Below the pieces are notes generated by a model, which saw only the letters and a program-made list of their open reading frames with translations, had not been told where the DNA came from and searched no databases. Positions 48,501 through 51,000 of a DNA stretch of 64,000 nucleotides are shown here, one piece after another; the first letter of the stretch is position 1; each line of letters starts with the position of its first letter. The DNA lies in NCBI GenBank assembly GCA_023101725.1, contig JALJCO010001293.1, forward strand, positions 434,001-498,000, given 5' to 3'. The position numbers and the translations under genes are program-made. This stretch comes from Atherinomorus stipes (taxonomy: Eukaryota > Chordata > Actinopteri > Atheriniformes > Atherinidae).

Positions 48501-50651
48501 AAATTTTTACAATTATTTGTGAAATAAAAAAATTTGATAGCGCCCCCTAGAATTAAAAAACTTTTCATTATGCAACATGAGTAGATAATCACGTTCCCCT
48601 GTTGGTGCAGGAGTTTCATGGAATTATCTCATATGGTTTTAAAGTTATGGCCTTTGAAGTATGTAGCTAGCTTTGAAAAAATGTTTTCACATGCATAACT
48701 CCGCAACGGAAAAAAATTCCAACAATCGCTCTGATCAGTTGTTTCCTCTTGCTATTTATTTTGTGTGGTACAATTTTCAGTTGGATCGGACAAAAACTCT
48801 AGGATGAGTAAAAAAAAATATTTTTCGCATATTTTGCAATGTAGCGAAAAAAAAATTATAGGCGGAAATGGGCGTGGCCTATGTCACAAAATCCGGGAGG
48901 TTCAAGGAATGTGGGGATATAAGGCACTTAAATTTCTCCAAGCCGTTTTCGAGCTAGAGGCCAAAACGTGCTACCCAATGGTATAGCGCCACCTAGTGTC
49001 TGACATGGGATTTTTTTCTTTTATAATTTCACAAAAATTTTCTTCTACCATCCCTGTAAGTGGCTATATAAATCCACCTTTGGTTTGGCCTCCATGGCCA
49101 TTTTTGTTTGGTCCGGGCAAGAAAAATAGGGGCCTGGGCCCCGTTATGGATGAGCACCTGGGATTTGAAAATCGCTAATAAAACACGCCCACTTCGTCCA
49201 ATCGTAACCACTTTTTAGTATTATGCTCACAGGGGCTCTATCTACATACCATGGGTGGGCGTGCAGATCGGAACAGCGGTTTTCCCAATATAAAAAATCA
49301 GGATAACAGCGCCCCCTAGATTCGAAAAATTTCCTCCTTTGGTACATTTGTAGAAAATCAAGTTCCCCCTAGGGTTTTGAAGGAATTGTAATTATGTGTT
49401 GTCGTTTTTGAGTTATGGCCTTTTAAGTTTTTAGCTAGGTTTTCAAAAATGTTTAAACGCGCATAATTTCGTAACCGAGCAAAATTATCAAAAATCTGTT
49501 ACATAATTTTCTTTGGCTATGGCTCTAGTATATGTGGTCCACTTTTCAGCCTGATCGGGTCAAAATTGTAGGACGAGTTTAGAAAATAGGTTTTGTTATA
49601 TCGCCCCCTAGCAAAAAATCTATCTAGGCGCAAATGGGCGTGGCCTATGTAGGAGATGCGGAAGGGTCCAAGGAATCTGCTCATCCAGGTCCCATAAATT
49701 TATTCCAAGCGGTTTGGGAGCTAGAGGCCAAAACGTACTACCCCCTGGTATAGCGCCCCCTAGTGTCTGACATGTGTAATTTTTCTTATTTCTCTACATG
49801 AACCACTTTTGTTCAAGCCCATGTATATGCTTTTTATGGTTCTTTTGCGGTTTAGCCTCCCCACGGAGTTTTTGGGGCGGAAGAATAATAATAATAGTGA
49901 AAAATAATAATAACGAAGAATAAAAAACGAAGCAAACTCAATAGGGTTCCAGCACGCTGGAGTGCTGGGAACCGCGTTGCACTGCAACGCGGGCCCTGCG
50001 CTGCTCCGCGGGCTTGGACCCCTAAAAAAAGAAAAAAAAGTTATTAGGTGGTAGATGTATCAAATGACCATTAGACATGACATCAAAACTTTAAATCATG
50101 AATAAAGTAGTAGTAGTAGTAGTAGTGGGCGTAGTAGTAGAGATCTGGCCTTTGCAAGGTCTCACAAACTTTACTAAAGTTTAAAAATGATTGTTTTTCC
50201 ATGACAAGAGCTAATCCATATCCAGCTGCATCGCTTTTAAGACCACATATTTCTGATCAGGTTATCGCAGCTCGCATAAAGTGGCAAAAATACTCCAATT
50301 CAGGGTCCCACAGACATGCCATTACTCCAGTACAGCCATTAAAGGCACACACGCAGTTTTGAGCATGAGTGTGTTTGAAAGAGCACCACAGCCTTGCGAA
50401 ATATCACCTTACCTCACTCACTGCATGCATAAAAACGTCGCTTATGACTGAACTAGCTGCACCGCCTGCATGTATGACAGCGGCGCGGTTTCAGTTGACA
50501 ATCTGTCCTTTATTAACCATTTAACCCCCAGAATGACATGAAACAAACATGTACATTAAGCTTTAACACTCACTTGGTGCCGGAGGATAGTTTGTTGCAC
50601 TACCCGGGCATAGTTGTCCAGTTTAACACCGGAGTTGCTCCTGCTCCTCAT
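1015..50651 (-). CDS. phka1: phosphorylase kinase regulatory subunit alpha 1, 3'-partial (26 exons plus one candidate)
   Basis: Regulatory alpha subunit of phosphorylase kinase, the cytosolic (alpha-beta-gamma-delta)4 enzyme that activates glycogen phosphorylase; alpha restrains the gamma kinase and is itself controlled by phosphorylation. The span covers 26 exons from the ATG at 50651 to 4717, plus a doubtful exon at 1015-1059. All junctions are GT-AG and all phases agree except at exon 25. The joined exons give about 1008 residues, against about 1220 for the full vertebrate protein, so roughly the last 200 lie beyond the left edge. Residues 1 to about 430 form the glucoamylase-like GH15 domain ([10 protein letters not shown] at 41-50, [13 protein letters not shown] at 181-193). 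PHKA1 fits better than PHKA2 at [41 protein letters not shown] and [14 protein letters not shown]. Introns are long and full of repeats. The family call is by recall of the vertebrate sequences, not by a search. Confidence 0.95.
2239..2784. mobile_element. TTAA-type miniature element, family A copy 1
   Basis: Starts TTAAAGGTACAGTATGTAA and ends with the inverted CTTACATACTGTA, but has lost the final CCTTTAA. The body matches the copies at 4152-4650 and 20146-20664. The TTAA target and inverted ends suggest a piggyBac-type non-autonomous element. Confidence 0.75.
2853..3065. repeat. purine-rich, GC-rich low-complexity segment
   Basis: Runs of G and GGA ending in GC-rich sequence (GGGGGCGCCGGGTCCGG). 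It resembles the composition of the GC-rich stretch near 8 kb. No coding potential is evident. Confidence 0.5.
3791..3811. repeat. (CA)n microsatellite
   Basis: About ten CA units in intron sequence between exon 26 and the left edge. Confidence 0.9.
4152..4650. mobile_element. TTAA-type miniature element, family A copy 2
   Basis: Bounded by TTAAAGGTGCAGTGTGTAA and its inverted form CTTACACACTGTACCTTTAA, with TTAA on both sides. About 500 bp, no coding capacity, same family as copies 1 and 3. It ends only 67 bp beyond the phka1 exon 26 donor. Confidence 0.85.
4717..4832 (-). CDS. phka1: phka1 exon 26
   Basis: Residues 970-1008: [20 protein letters not shown] then [19 protein letters not shown]. 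Matches [30 protein letters not shown] in mammalian PHKA1, next to the multiphosphorylation region. Acceptor CCACAG|TGAGA completes the split valine; donor ATG|GTAAGA, phase 0. Confidence 0.93.
5378..5870. mobile_element. Tc1/mariner-type miniature element, family C copy 1
   Basis: Flanked by TA and ending in degraded inverted repeats (CAGTTGCCTTGAAAGTAATC at the left, the reverse of CAGTC...TTCATA at the right). It shares its interior, for example GATTGCCTAAAAGTGTTGCT, with copies at 18220, 30188 and 39676. Confidence 0.75.
5887..6010. mobile_element. mariner-like miniature element, one end
   Basis: Begins CAGTTGTGTGAAAAAAGTCT, followed by TTTGTTTGATGATCTGAAAC. The matching opposite end of this family appears in inverted orientation at 15085-15183. 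Only one end is present here. Confidence 0.55.
6426..6528 (-). CDS. phka1: phka1 exon 25, one base out of frame at its acceptor
   Basis: Encodes [20 protein letters not shown] then [14 protein letters not shown], matching the family's [33 protein letters not shown]. The donor AGCG|GTAAG is phase 1 and joins exon 26 correctly. The acceptor is TTTGTAG followed by GGGGAGGAG. Exon 24 ends in phase 1 and needs two bases before the GAG GAG codons, but three are present, so the exon is 103 bp where 102 is expected. The extra G lies in a five-G run. Confidence 0.88.
6535..6562. repeat. (CA)n microsatellite beside exon 25
   Basis: Fourteen CA units begin six bases from the exon 25 acceptor; on the coding strand they form a GT-rich tract just before TTTGTAG. 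Confidence 0.9.
6563..7960. other. intron 24 sequence, A-rich low-complexity blocks
   Basis: No exon is visible. Holds A-rich and polypurine stretches (7310-7510 and 7640-7720), which produce long but meaningless open frames on the minus strand. Confidence 0.6.
7985..8660. repeat. C-rich segment with imperfect (CA)n tract
   Basis: A sharply bounded stretch of C-rich DNA full of CCCC and CAC runs, including imperfect CACACA from 8365 to 8520, set in AT-rich intron. The open frames on both strands follow from this composition. It may be the GC-rich tail of a LINE, but no reverse transcriptase remnant was seen. Confidence 0.5.
9184..9313 (-). CDS. phka1: phka1 exon 24
   Basis: Residues 893-935 and one base: [20 protein letters not shown] then [20 protein letters not shown] and NCS. 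The block [18 protein letters not shown] is nearly invariant. Acceptor ATCAG|GAG, donor TCGG|GTGAGA, so it ends in phase 1. Confidence 0.96.
9396..9554 (-). CDS. phka1: phka1 exon 23
   Basis: Residues 840-892: [20 protein letters not shown], then [20 protein letters not shown] and [13 protein letters not shown]. [16 protein letters not shown] is among the best conserved motifs of the alpha and beta subunits. Acceptor CTCCAG|GCT, donor CAG|GTGGGG. Confidence 0.96.
9631..10381. mobile_element. hAT-like miniature element with nested insertion
   Basis: Outer ends are TAGAGATGCACGATATAATC and, inverted, TAGGGATGCATGATATTAG. The left part contains ATCGGC repeats. A second element is nested at about 9813-10240. 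A related nested pair occurs at 37033-37851. Confidence 0.65.
9813..10240. mobile_element. nested inverted-repeat element with TCTCGCGAGA motifs
   Basis: Ends carry GATACACTGAAATATCGCG and the inverse ATTTTAGTGTATC. The inside repeats the palindrome-like TCTCGC(G)AGATTT and TTCTGTTACAAAATC many times on both strands. Relatives lie at 24780-25055 and 37188-37651. Confidence 0.65.
10500..12089 (-). mobile_element. Tc1-like DNA transposon, full length
   Basis: Bounded by TA on both sides, with inverted ends CAGTGGCTTGCAAAAGTATT and CAGTGGGTTGCAAAAGCATT. At 1590 bp it has the usual length for a fish Tc1 element. A single transposase gene lies on the minus strand inside it and is broken. Confidence 0.92.
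10867..11725 (-). pseudogene. Tc1-like transposase, broken
   Basis: N-terminal part (11279-11725) has the helix-turn-helix region [36 protein letters not shown] and the GRPSK motif. C-terminal part (10867-11295) has [11 protein letters not shown], the second Asp in [11 protein letters not shown] and the terminal [17 protein letters not shown] with the third acidic residue, so the catalytic triad is intact. The two parts are in different frames, with the shift close to 11285-11300. The expected start codon reads ATA (before AAGTCCAAGGAG). Not functional as it stands. Confidence 0.92.
12596..13011 (+). mobile_element. possible solo LTR
   Basis: A 416-bp segment ending ACCGTAACA with GATGG directly on both sides. 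Inside, a TATA-like GCTTAAAAACC lies ahead of an AATAAA signal (TTAATAAATTG at about 12920), the order expected in an LTR. It does not begin with TG, which counts against it. No retroelement genes are nearby. Confidence 0.35.
13185..13380. repeat. dispersed repeat, copy 1
   Basis: Shares CCCCGCGG, GTATTTTCCAGGA, GATGGCGA and GATACTACGTCC in the same order with 29160-29312. Type unknown; both copies lie in phka1 introns in the same orientation. Confidence 0.6.
13749..14542. mobile_element. TTAA-type miniature element, family B copy 1
   Basis: Ends are TTAAAGGAGTGATGACATAG and, inverted, TTAAAGGTGCCATGACATC, with TTAA at both borders. The copy at 22080-22723 is the same element in the opposite orientation. 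No coding capacity. Confidence 0.85.
14683..14836 (-). CDS. phka1: phka1 exon 22
   Basis: Residues 788-839: [20 protein letters not shown], then [20 protein letters not shown] and [12 protein letters not shown]. HWGLIRxISGxLxKKVE is a strict family motif. Acceptor CATCAG|GGGTATG, donor TCG|GTACGG, phase 0 at the end. Confidence 0.95.
15085..15183. mobile_element. mariner-like miniature element, other end
   Basis: Contains TTTGTTTGATGATCTGAAAC and ends ATTTTTTCACACAA, the inverse of the element end at 5887. It stops where the foldback element at 15184 begins, so the foldback may have inserted into it. Confidence 0.5.
15184..17086. mobile_element. long foldback element, copy 1, split by a LINE tail
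   Basis: The outer arm GCAACCTCATGCAGCCTCTA at about 15198 reappears inverted at 17050-17075, and the arm resumes at 15902 with AGGGGATTATTCACGCTTAC, inverted at 17012-17034. Removing 15230-15902 leaves arms of roughly 500 bp that are nearly complementary, around a centre near 16450. Internal landmarks such as GTCCCCAGTTGTTCCACTGG and GCTAGCATTAGCCAGCT occur on both arms. No transposase was seen. A partial copy lies at 59970-60690. Confidence 0.8.
15230..15902 (+). mobile_element. LINE 3' end inserted in the foldback left arm
   Basis: Encodes a C-terminal LINE tail: [12 protein letters not shown] in one frame, and in the next [20 protein letters not shown] followed by [15 protein letters not shown], the usual end of L2/Rex1-type ORF2. 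A 3' region with TGTATG repeats and an ATTAAAG-type end follows at about 15680. The arms of the foldback are continuous on either side of this block, so it inserted later. Confidence 0.7.
17254..17399 (-). CDS. phka1: phka1 exon 21
   Basis: Residues 740-787 plus two bases: [20 protein letters not shown], then [20 protein letters not shown] and ILYILFKD. The motif [11 protein letters not shown] is shared by both alpha paralogues. Acceptor CTCCAG|GGT, donor ACAA|GTGAGA, phase 2. Confidence 0.94.
17511..17605 (-). CDS. phka1: phka1 exon 20
   Basis: Residues 708-739: [20 protein letters not shown] then [12 protein letters not shown]. NVxMYLPxKLF and PSxNL are conserved with PHKA1. Acceptor GTCCAG|ACGTC completes the split asparagine; donor AAG|GTTATT, phase 0. 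Confidence 0.93.
17728..17889 (-). CDS. phka1: phka1 exon 19
   Basis: Residues 654-707 and one base: [20 protein letters not shown], then [20 protein letters not shown] and [14 protein letters not shown]. Corresponds to the family's DEVARYLDHLL...LDRFQAAV segment. Acceptor CCTCCAG|AAGCC, donor CAGA|GTGAGT. Confidence 0.94.
18220..18651. mobile_element. Tc1/mariner-type miniature element, family C copy 2
   Basis: TA-flanked, with ends CAGTCCTCAAAATTATTCAT and, inverted, CAGTCGTCCGCAAAATTATT. Same interior as copies at 5378, 30188 and 39676. Confidence 0.85.
18765..19325 (+). pseudogene. Tc1-like transposase pseudogene, second family
   Basis: Encodes [22 protein letters not shown] sequence, then [20 protein letters not shown], followed out of frame by remnants of the WSDES region and the GGGVMVWGI-type block (at about 19190-19240), ending GPLSF. 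This is the order of a different fish Tc1 family from that at 10500. It has several stops and shifts, and no inverted repeats were found. Confidence 0.65.
19330..19520. repeat. hAT-like element fragments
   Basis: GAGATGCACCAATCTGATAC followed by TACCGTATTTCCTGGACTAT and GACTATACGTCATATTTA. Such motifs belong to common fish miniature elements; boundaries are not clear here. Confidence 0.4.
20146..20664. mobile_element. TTAA-type miniature element, family A copy 3
   Basis: Complete copy: TTAAAGGTACAGTATGTAAA at the left and CATACTGTACCTTTAA at the right, with TTAA at both borders. Interior TGTGTAATCGCTGCACT and CATATTTGTTCCACCATTTT are shared with copies 1 and 2. Confidence 0.88.
20665..21723. 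other. intron 18 sequence, nothing recognised
   Basis: About 1 kb of AT-rich sequence before exon 18 on the plus-strand map. No exon, repeat family or RNA gene was recognised. Confidence 0.5.
21724..21890 (-). CDS. phka1: phka1 exon 18
   Basis: Residues 598-653 and one base: [20 protein letters not shown], then an acidic run ([14 protein letters not shown] at about 628-641) and VHELRCDD. The TTSCC block matches PHKA1 (TTSCCTHLSF); PHKA2 has TTSFYTYLTF. The acidic linker is where the family varies most. Acceptor CTGCAG|GATCC, donor GATG|GTAAGA. Confidence 0.94.
22080..22723. mobile_element. TTAA-type miniature element, family B copy 2
   Basis: TTAAAGGTGCCATGACACCA at the left and GTCATCACTCCTTTAA at the right, TTAA on both sides. 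It is the reverse complement of the copy at 13749-14542, sharing ACGTAGTTCTATCATTCTAC and GGATTTTCAAACAAATGGAT. Confidence 0.86.
22753..23309. mobile_element. hAT-like miniature element
   Basis: Ends GGGATGTCCGATATTATCGG and, inverted, AGGGATGTTCGATATAGGC. A further fragment with ATATCGAACATCCC at its end lies at 23840-23912. Confidence 0.65.
23998..24076 (-). CDS. phka1: phka1 exon 17
   Basis: Residues 572-597 plus two bases: [20 protein letters not shown] then GYYGGAR. DGYxGGAR is conserved in alpha subunits. Acceptor CTCCAG|CTGAG, donor GCAAG|GTGAAA, phase 2. Confidence 0.93.
24198..24342 (-). CDS. phka1: phka1 exon 16
   Basis: Residues 524-571 and one base: [20 protein letters not shown], then [20 protein letters not shown] and [15 protein letters not shown] and [11 protein letters not shown] are PHKA1-like (PHKA2 has FTDQHHFY and DNEMIVEMLRI). 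Acceptor TCCCAG|TTC, donor CTGA|GTGAGT, phase 1. Confidence 0.96.
24780..25055. mobile_element. TCTCGCGAGA-type element, partial
   Basis: Repeats TCTCGCAAGAT, TTTCATGAAAT and TCTGTAACAGAACGATGAAA and ends CGCGATATCTTAGTGTATCA. It is a relative of the elements nested at 9813-10240 and 37188-37651, without its left end. Confidence 0.55.
25335..25705. mobile_element. Tc1/mariner-type miniature element, family C fragment
   Basis: Inverted interior sequence of family C (AACTTTGTTGAGCAACCCTT, CAATCAAGTGTTTTCTGTAA) without terminal repeats, so a truncated copy. Confidence 0.6.
26503..26612 (-). CDS. phka1: phka1 exon 15
   Basis: Residues 487-523: [20 protein letters not shown] then [17 protein letters not shown]. 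GRPYRxxGVLGTSK is a strict family motif. Acceptor CTTCAG|GCCGT, donor CAG|GTTGGT, phase 0 at the end. Confidence 0.95.
27036..27170 (-). CDS. phka1: phka1 exon 14
   Basis: Residues 442-486 and one base: [20 protein letters not shown], then [20 protein letters not shown] and IYARL. Acceptor CCTTCAG|TGTCG completes the split valine; donor CTCG|GTACAA, phase 1. Confidence 0.95.
27246..27324 (-). CDS. phka1: phka1 exon 13
   Basis: Residues 416-441 plus one base: [20 protein letters not shown] then [15 protein letters not shown] with IPKPD resembles PHKA1 more than PHKA2 (AAGEIDPLN, SVKPD). Acceptor TTTCAG|GGC, donor CAGG|GTGAG, so it ends in phase 1. Confidence 0.95.
27557..28235. mobile_element. 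hAT-like element with GGCC-rich ends
   Basis: Left end carries TCGGGGGCCAAAACCGGCCC, right end GTGGCCCCTGAACTAAAATG and TTTGACATCA. AT-rich interior without coding capacity. The GGCCC ends resemble a common vertebrate hAT family. Confidence 0.55.
28236..29159. other. intron 12 sequence, nothing recognised
   Basis: About 0.9 kb without recognisable exon. A tail near 28950 with AATAAACTAATAAACTAAAA may be the 3' end of a retroposon, but no body could be assigned. Confidence 0.4.
29160..29312. repeat. dispersed repeat, copy 2
   Basis: Same landmarks as 13185-13380 in the same order and orientation (CCCCGCGG, GTGTTTTCCAGGATTGA, GATACTACGTCC). Confidence 0.6.
29820..29927 (-). CDS. phka1: phka1 exon 12
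   Basis: Residues 380-415: [20 protein letters not shown] then [16 protein letters not shown]. It corresponds to the family's VDEEYxNPHTVDRVPMGK block at the end of the GH15-like domain. Acceptor AAACAG|GTG, donor GAG|GTGAGC, phase 0. Confidence 0.95.
30188..30614. mobile_element. Tc1/mariner-type miniature element, family C copy 3
   Basis: Ends TAGTCGTCCTCAAAATTATT and, inverted, CAGTCGTCCTCAAAAGTATT. Interior is reverse-oriented relative to copy 2 and rich in A. It lies between phka1 exons 12 and 11. Confidence 0.82.
30882..30977 (-). CDS. phka1: phka1 exon 11
   Basis: Residues 348-379: [20 protein letters not shown] then [12 protein letters not shown]. Acceptor ATCCAG|GTG, donor AAG|GTTAAA, phase 0 at both ends. 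The intron before it is only 104 bp, the shortest in the gene. Confidence 0.95.
31082..31204 (-). CDS. phka1: phka1 exon 10
   Basis: Residues 307-347: [20 protein letters not shown] then [20 protein letters not shown] and Q. The segment [14 protein letters not shown] is a hallmark of alpha subunits. Acceptor TTAAAG|GAT, donor CAG|GTAATT. Confidence 0.96.
31993..33842. mobile_element. possible Harbinger-type element remnant containing a minisatellite
   Basis: Starts AGGGGTATTCCAGATAGGAG with repeated ACTCTGAGTT/AACTCTGGGTT motifs, and ends with GAAAACCCAGTTTTCCCCAA, GGGGTTAAC and ACTGGAGC. These suit the ends of fish elements with GGGGTATTCCAGA termini, but the right end is degraded. No transposase was seen. 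Confidence 0.4.
32340..32880. repeat. minisatellite with 131-bp higher-order units
   Basis: Tandem units of about 21 bp, consensus CAATAACTTTTGCGTTCTCT, fill the segment. At 32360, 32491 and 32622 a block of six diverged units restarts, giving a 131-bp higher-order period. The first two blocks are nearly identical; the third is diverged. Located in phka1 intron 9. Confidence 0.88.
33843..34133. other. intron 9 sequence beside exon 9
   Basis: No repeat or exon recognised in this short stretch. Confidence 0.4.
34134..34187 (-). CDS. phka1: phka1 exon 9 (54 bp)
   Basis: Residues 289-306, [18 protein letters not shown], an almost unchanged family motif ([18 protein letters not shown] in mammals). 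Acceptor TTCAG|GGT, donor GAG|GTAGAT. Found by eye, since the exon is short. Confidence 0.95.
34873..35019 (-). CDS. phka1: phka1 exon 8
   Basis: Residues 240-288: [20 protein letters not shown], then [20 protein letters not shown] and KEEIISKLQ. The motif YPAFAVED corresponds to the family's FPAFAVED. Acceptor ATCAG|TCC, donor CAG|GTAAGG, phase 0 at both ends. Confidence 0.95.
35123..35221 (-). CDS. phka1: phka1 exon 7
   Basis: Residues 207-239: [20 protein letters not shown] then [13 protein letters not shown]. Acceptor CTCCAG|GCA, donor CAG|GTGCAC, phase 0 at both ends, 99 bp. Confidence 0.95.
35640..35910. repeat. A-rich low-complexity (AAAT)n-like segment
   Basis: Imperfect AAATAAAAT and AAATTAAATT repeats in intron 6. 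No coding signal. Confidence 0.8.
36150..36230 (-). CDS. phka1: phka1 exon 6
   Basis: Residues 180-206: [20 protein letters not shown] then SSIGTAK. The WE of GMWERGD sits where glucoamylases carry their general-acid glutamate (Glu185 here). Acceptor CTGCAG|GAT, donor AAG|GTTAAT, phase 0 at both ends. Confidence 0.95.
36319..36401 (-). CDS. phka1: phka1 exon 5
   Basis: Residues 152-179: [20 protein letters not shown] followed by IEAAYKVA. The acceptor lies directly beside a (CA)n microsatellite at 36410-36436, so the pyrimidine tract is made of GT repeats on the coding strand. Donor GCT|GTAAG, phase 0. Confidence 0.94.
36410..36436. repeat. (CA)n microsatellite in the exon 5 acceptor tract
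   Basis: About 13 CA units beginning nine bases from the exon 5 acceptor. On the coding strand it is a GT tract in place of a normal polypyrimidine tract. Confidence 0.9.
36539..36707 (-). CDS. phka1: phka1 exon 4
   Basis: Residues 96-151 and one base of 152: [20 protein letters not shown], then [20 protein letters not shown] and [17 protein letters not shown]. Acceptor CCACAG|CTA, donor TCTG|GTATGAG, so it ends in phase 1. GDDQWGHLQ is nearly invariant in the family; here it reads RDDQWGHLQ. Confidence 0.95.
37033..37851. mobile_element. hAT-like miniature element with nested insertion, second pair
   Basis: Outer ends TAGAGATGAACAATACTGG and, inverted, TAGGGAGGCATGATATAATC; GGCCGATTATATCATGC at the right matches the left end of 9631-10381 inverted. 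The nested TCTCGC-type element lies at about 37188-37651 and is itself partly duplicated (GAAAAATAGGTGTGGGAAAA at 37178 and 37349). Confidence 0.65.
38076..38162. mobile_element. 87-bp foldback miniature element
   Basis: Arms GGGCTGCCACGATTGGTCGA and, inverted, GGGCTGCCGCGATTGGTCGA, 23 bp with one mismatch, around a short centre. The whole element could fold into a single hairpin. Confidence 0.75.
38958..39005 (-). CDS. phka1: phka1 exon 3 (48 bp)
   Basis: Residues 80-95, [16 protein letters not shown], matching the family segment that follows YELEQ. Acceptor TGCAG|AGC, donor CAG|GTAAG, phase 0 at both ends. It was found by eye because it is too short to form a notable open frame. Confidence 0.93.
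39090..39215. repeat. polypurine A/G tract in intron 2
   Basis: Continuous A and G from about 39090 to 39210, 50-60 bp beyond the exon 2 donor. It explains the long pyrimidine-rich open frame on the minus strand. A pure poly(A) of about 29 bases lies at 39566-39594 on the other side of the exon. Confidence 0.85.
39269..39427 (-). CDS. phka1: phka1 exon 2
   Basis: Residues 27-79, beginning [20 protein letters not shown] and ending [20 protein letters not shown]. This is one of the most conserved parts of the glucoamylase-like domain. The acceptor is TTTTCCAG|GAT and the donor CAG|GTACGT; length 159 bp, phase 0 at both ends. Confidence 0.96.
39676..40155. mobile_element. Tc1/mariner-type miniature element, family C copy 4 (best preserved)
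   Basis: TA on both sides, left end CAGTCGTCCTCAAAATTATT and inverted right end CAGTTGTCCTCAAAATTATT. About 480 bp, no coding capacity. The clearest member of the family. Confidence 0.9.
40366..41624. mobile_element. long-inverted-repeat DNA element in intron 1
   Basis: Ends GGTCCGTGTACATTCAGGCA and, inverted, GGTCCGTGTACGTTCAGGCA. The similarity goes on inward (CATTCAGAAACGAAAAAC against its inverse, and AAGAACTTAATGAAAAAA), giving arms of about 200 bp. The 1259-bp element has no recognisable transposase. The interior includes a GC-richer stretch at 40820-41120. Confidence 0.8.
41808..42018. mobile_element. short inverted-repeat element
   Basis: CCTGCAGGTTTTCAATGT at 41854 and ACATTGAAAACCTGCAGG at about 41970 are inverted copies within a block starting CAGGGTTACTAAAGTTGGTC. 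Typical of a fish hAT-like miniature element. Confidence 0.6.
42019..43792. other. intron 1 sequence, nothing recognised
   Basis: About 1.8 kb of AT-rich intron. A short ATATCG-type repeat fragment lies at 43400-43480. No exon or RNA gene seen. Confidence 0.45.
43793..44405. mobile_element. PIF/Harbinger-type miniature element, TTA target
   Basis: Direct TTA on both sides and inverted ends CGGTGTGTTCAGACCAAGC. A second GC-rich element beginning AAGGCCCTTTCAGATAGAAC is nested from 43899. The GC-rich content yields open frames without meaning. Confidence 0.75.
44968..45370. repeat. tandem repeat with a 177-bp period
   Basis: AAATTGTTTTC recurs at 44969, 45145 and 45323 and heads units sharing CATGACCCCAGCTACCACTG and TCTGCTTTCATTGCAGATTA. 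Two full units and a partial third, diverged. It abuts the composite element at 45388. Confidence 0.85.
45810..48397. repeat. three tandem units of about 650 bp
   Basis: Units at 45810-46455, 47054-47705 and 47754-48397 share GGTGAATATCAGACAT, TTGTTACAGCCYTATATA and GCAGGATTAAAAATCTTTGC in order. Between units 1 and 2 is a 600-bp spacer that partly duplicates 45658-45800. Confidence 0.8.
48431..49930. repeat. two tandem units of about 765 bp
   Basis: Both units share GTCCAATC(A/G)TAACCA at the start, AGCGCCCCCTAGA, AACCGAGCAAAATT-like text, GGGCGTGGCCTATGT and the closing TAGTGTCTGACATG (at about 48995 and 49760). Diverged but colinear. Confidence 0.8.
49946..50022. repeat. row of GC-rich hairpins at the composite element's end
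   Basis: GGTTCCAGCAC...GTGCTGGGAACC (49945-49973), then GCGTTGCACTGCAACGC (49974-49990), then GCGCTGCTCCGCGGGC-type self-complementary sequence. Three adjacent stem-loops. Confidence 0.7.
50107..50127. repeat. (GTA)n microsatellite
   Basis: Seven GTA units about 450 bp downstream of the exon 1 donor, in intron 1. Confidence 0.9.
50574..50651 (-). CDS. phka1: phka1 exon 1 with start codon
   Basis: Encodes residues 1-26, starting [20 protein letters not shown]. Vertebrate PHKA proteins begin with the same MRSRSNSGV motif, which fixes the start. The donor reads CAA|GTGAGTG, phase 0. The 11.1 kb intron that follows is the longest in the gene. Confidence 0.95.
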
Positions 50652-50652
50652 G

Positions 50653-51000
50653 TTGGCAAGTAAACCTTTGACTTTAGACGGTTTCCAGTAGAAAAAAAAC
50701 CCCAAAACTCTCTAAACCCTGAACAGAAAAGTCATGTTTTCTGCGCTTTTTTAAACCATAAGAGCCGAGAAGGAGGCTAGCTGTCAGGGTAAGCAGGAAA
50801 GCTGCAGCCTGGCTGCAGTGAAAACAAATCAACGACCCGAGACCAACAAGAGGTGAAACATGAAGCTGCGGGTGAGCCAGCCACCGGAAACAGCAGCAGC
50901 GACACCGGAAATGCAGACAGCATACCTTCACAATAAAGCATTTGAGACAGGAAGTTGCTCAATCGATGCTGATGCACATAAAAAATGAGAAATTTCCAAT
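50653..51000 (-). promoter_or_regulatory. probable phka1 5' UTR and promoter-proximal DNA
   Basis: About 350 bp separate the phka1 ATG from the foldback element at 51001, so the transcription start is either here or inside that element. No upstream ATG was traced, and no convincing TATA box was seen. The placement rests on position alone. Confidence 0.4.

Larger units (their letters stand above)
45388..50030. mobile_element. 4.6-kb composite element built of tandem units
   Basis: Starts with ACTAGAACTGCAAGCAGTTA and then GGGGTCCAAGCCCG; ends with the inverse CGGGCTTGGACCCC. Inside lie three copies of a roughly 650-bp unit (from 45810, 47054 and 47754, each starting GGTGAATATCAGACAT), then two copies of a 765-bp unit (from 48431 and 49196, each with TATAGCGCCMCCTAGTGTCT). 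No transposase or long frame was found. The 3' end has three GC-rich hairpins in a row. Confidence 0.7.
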
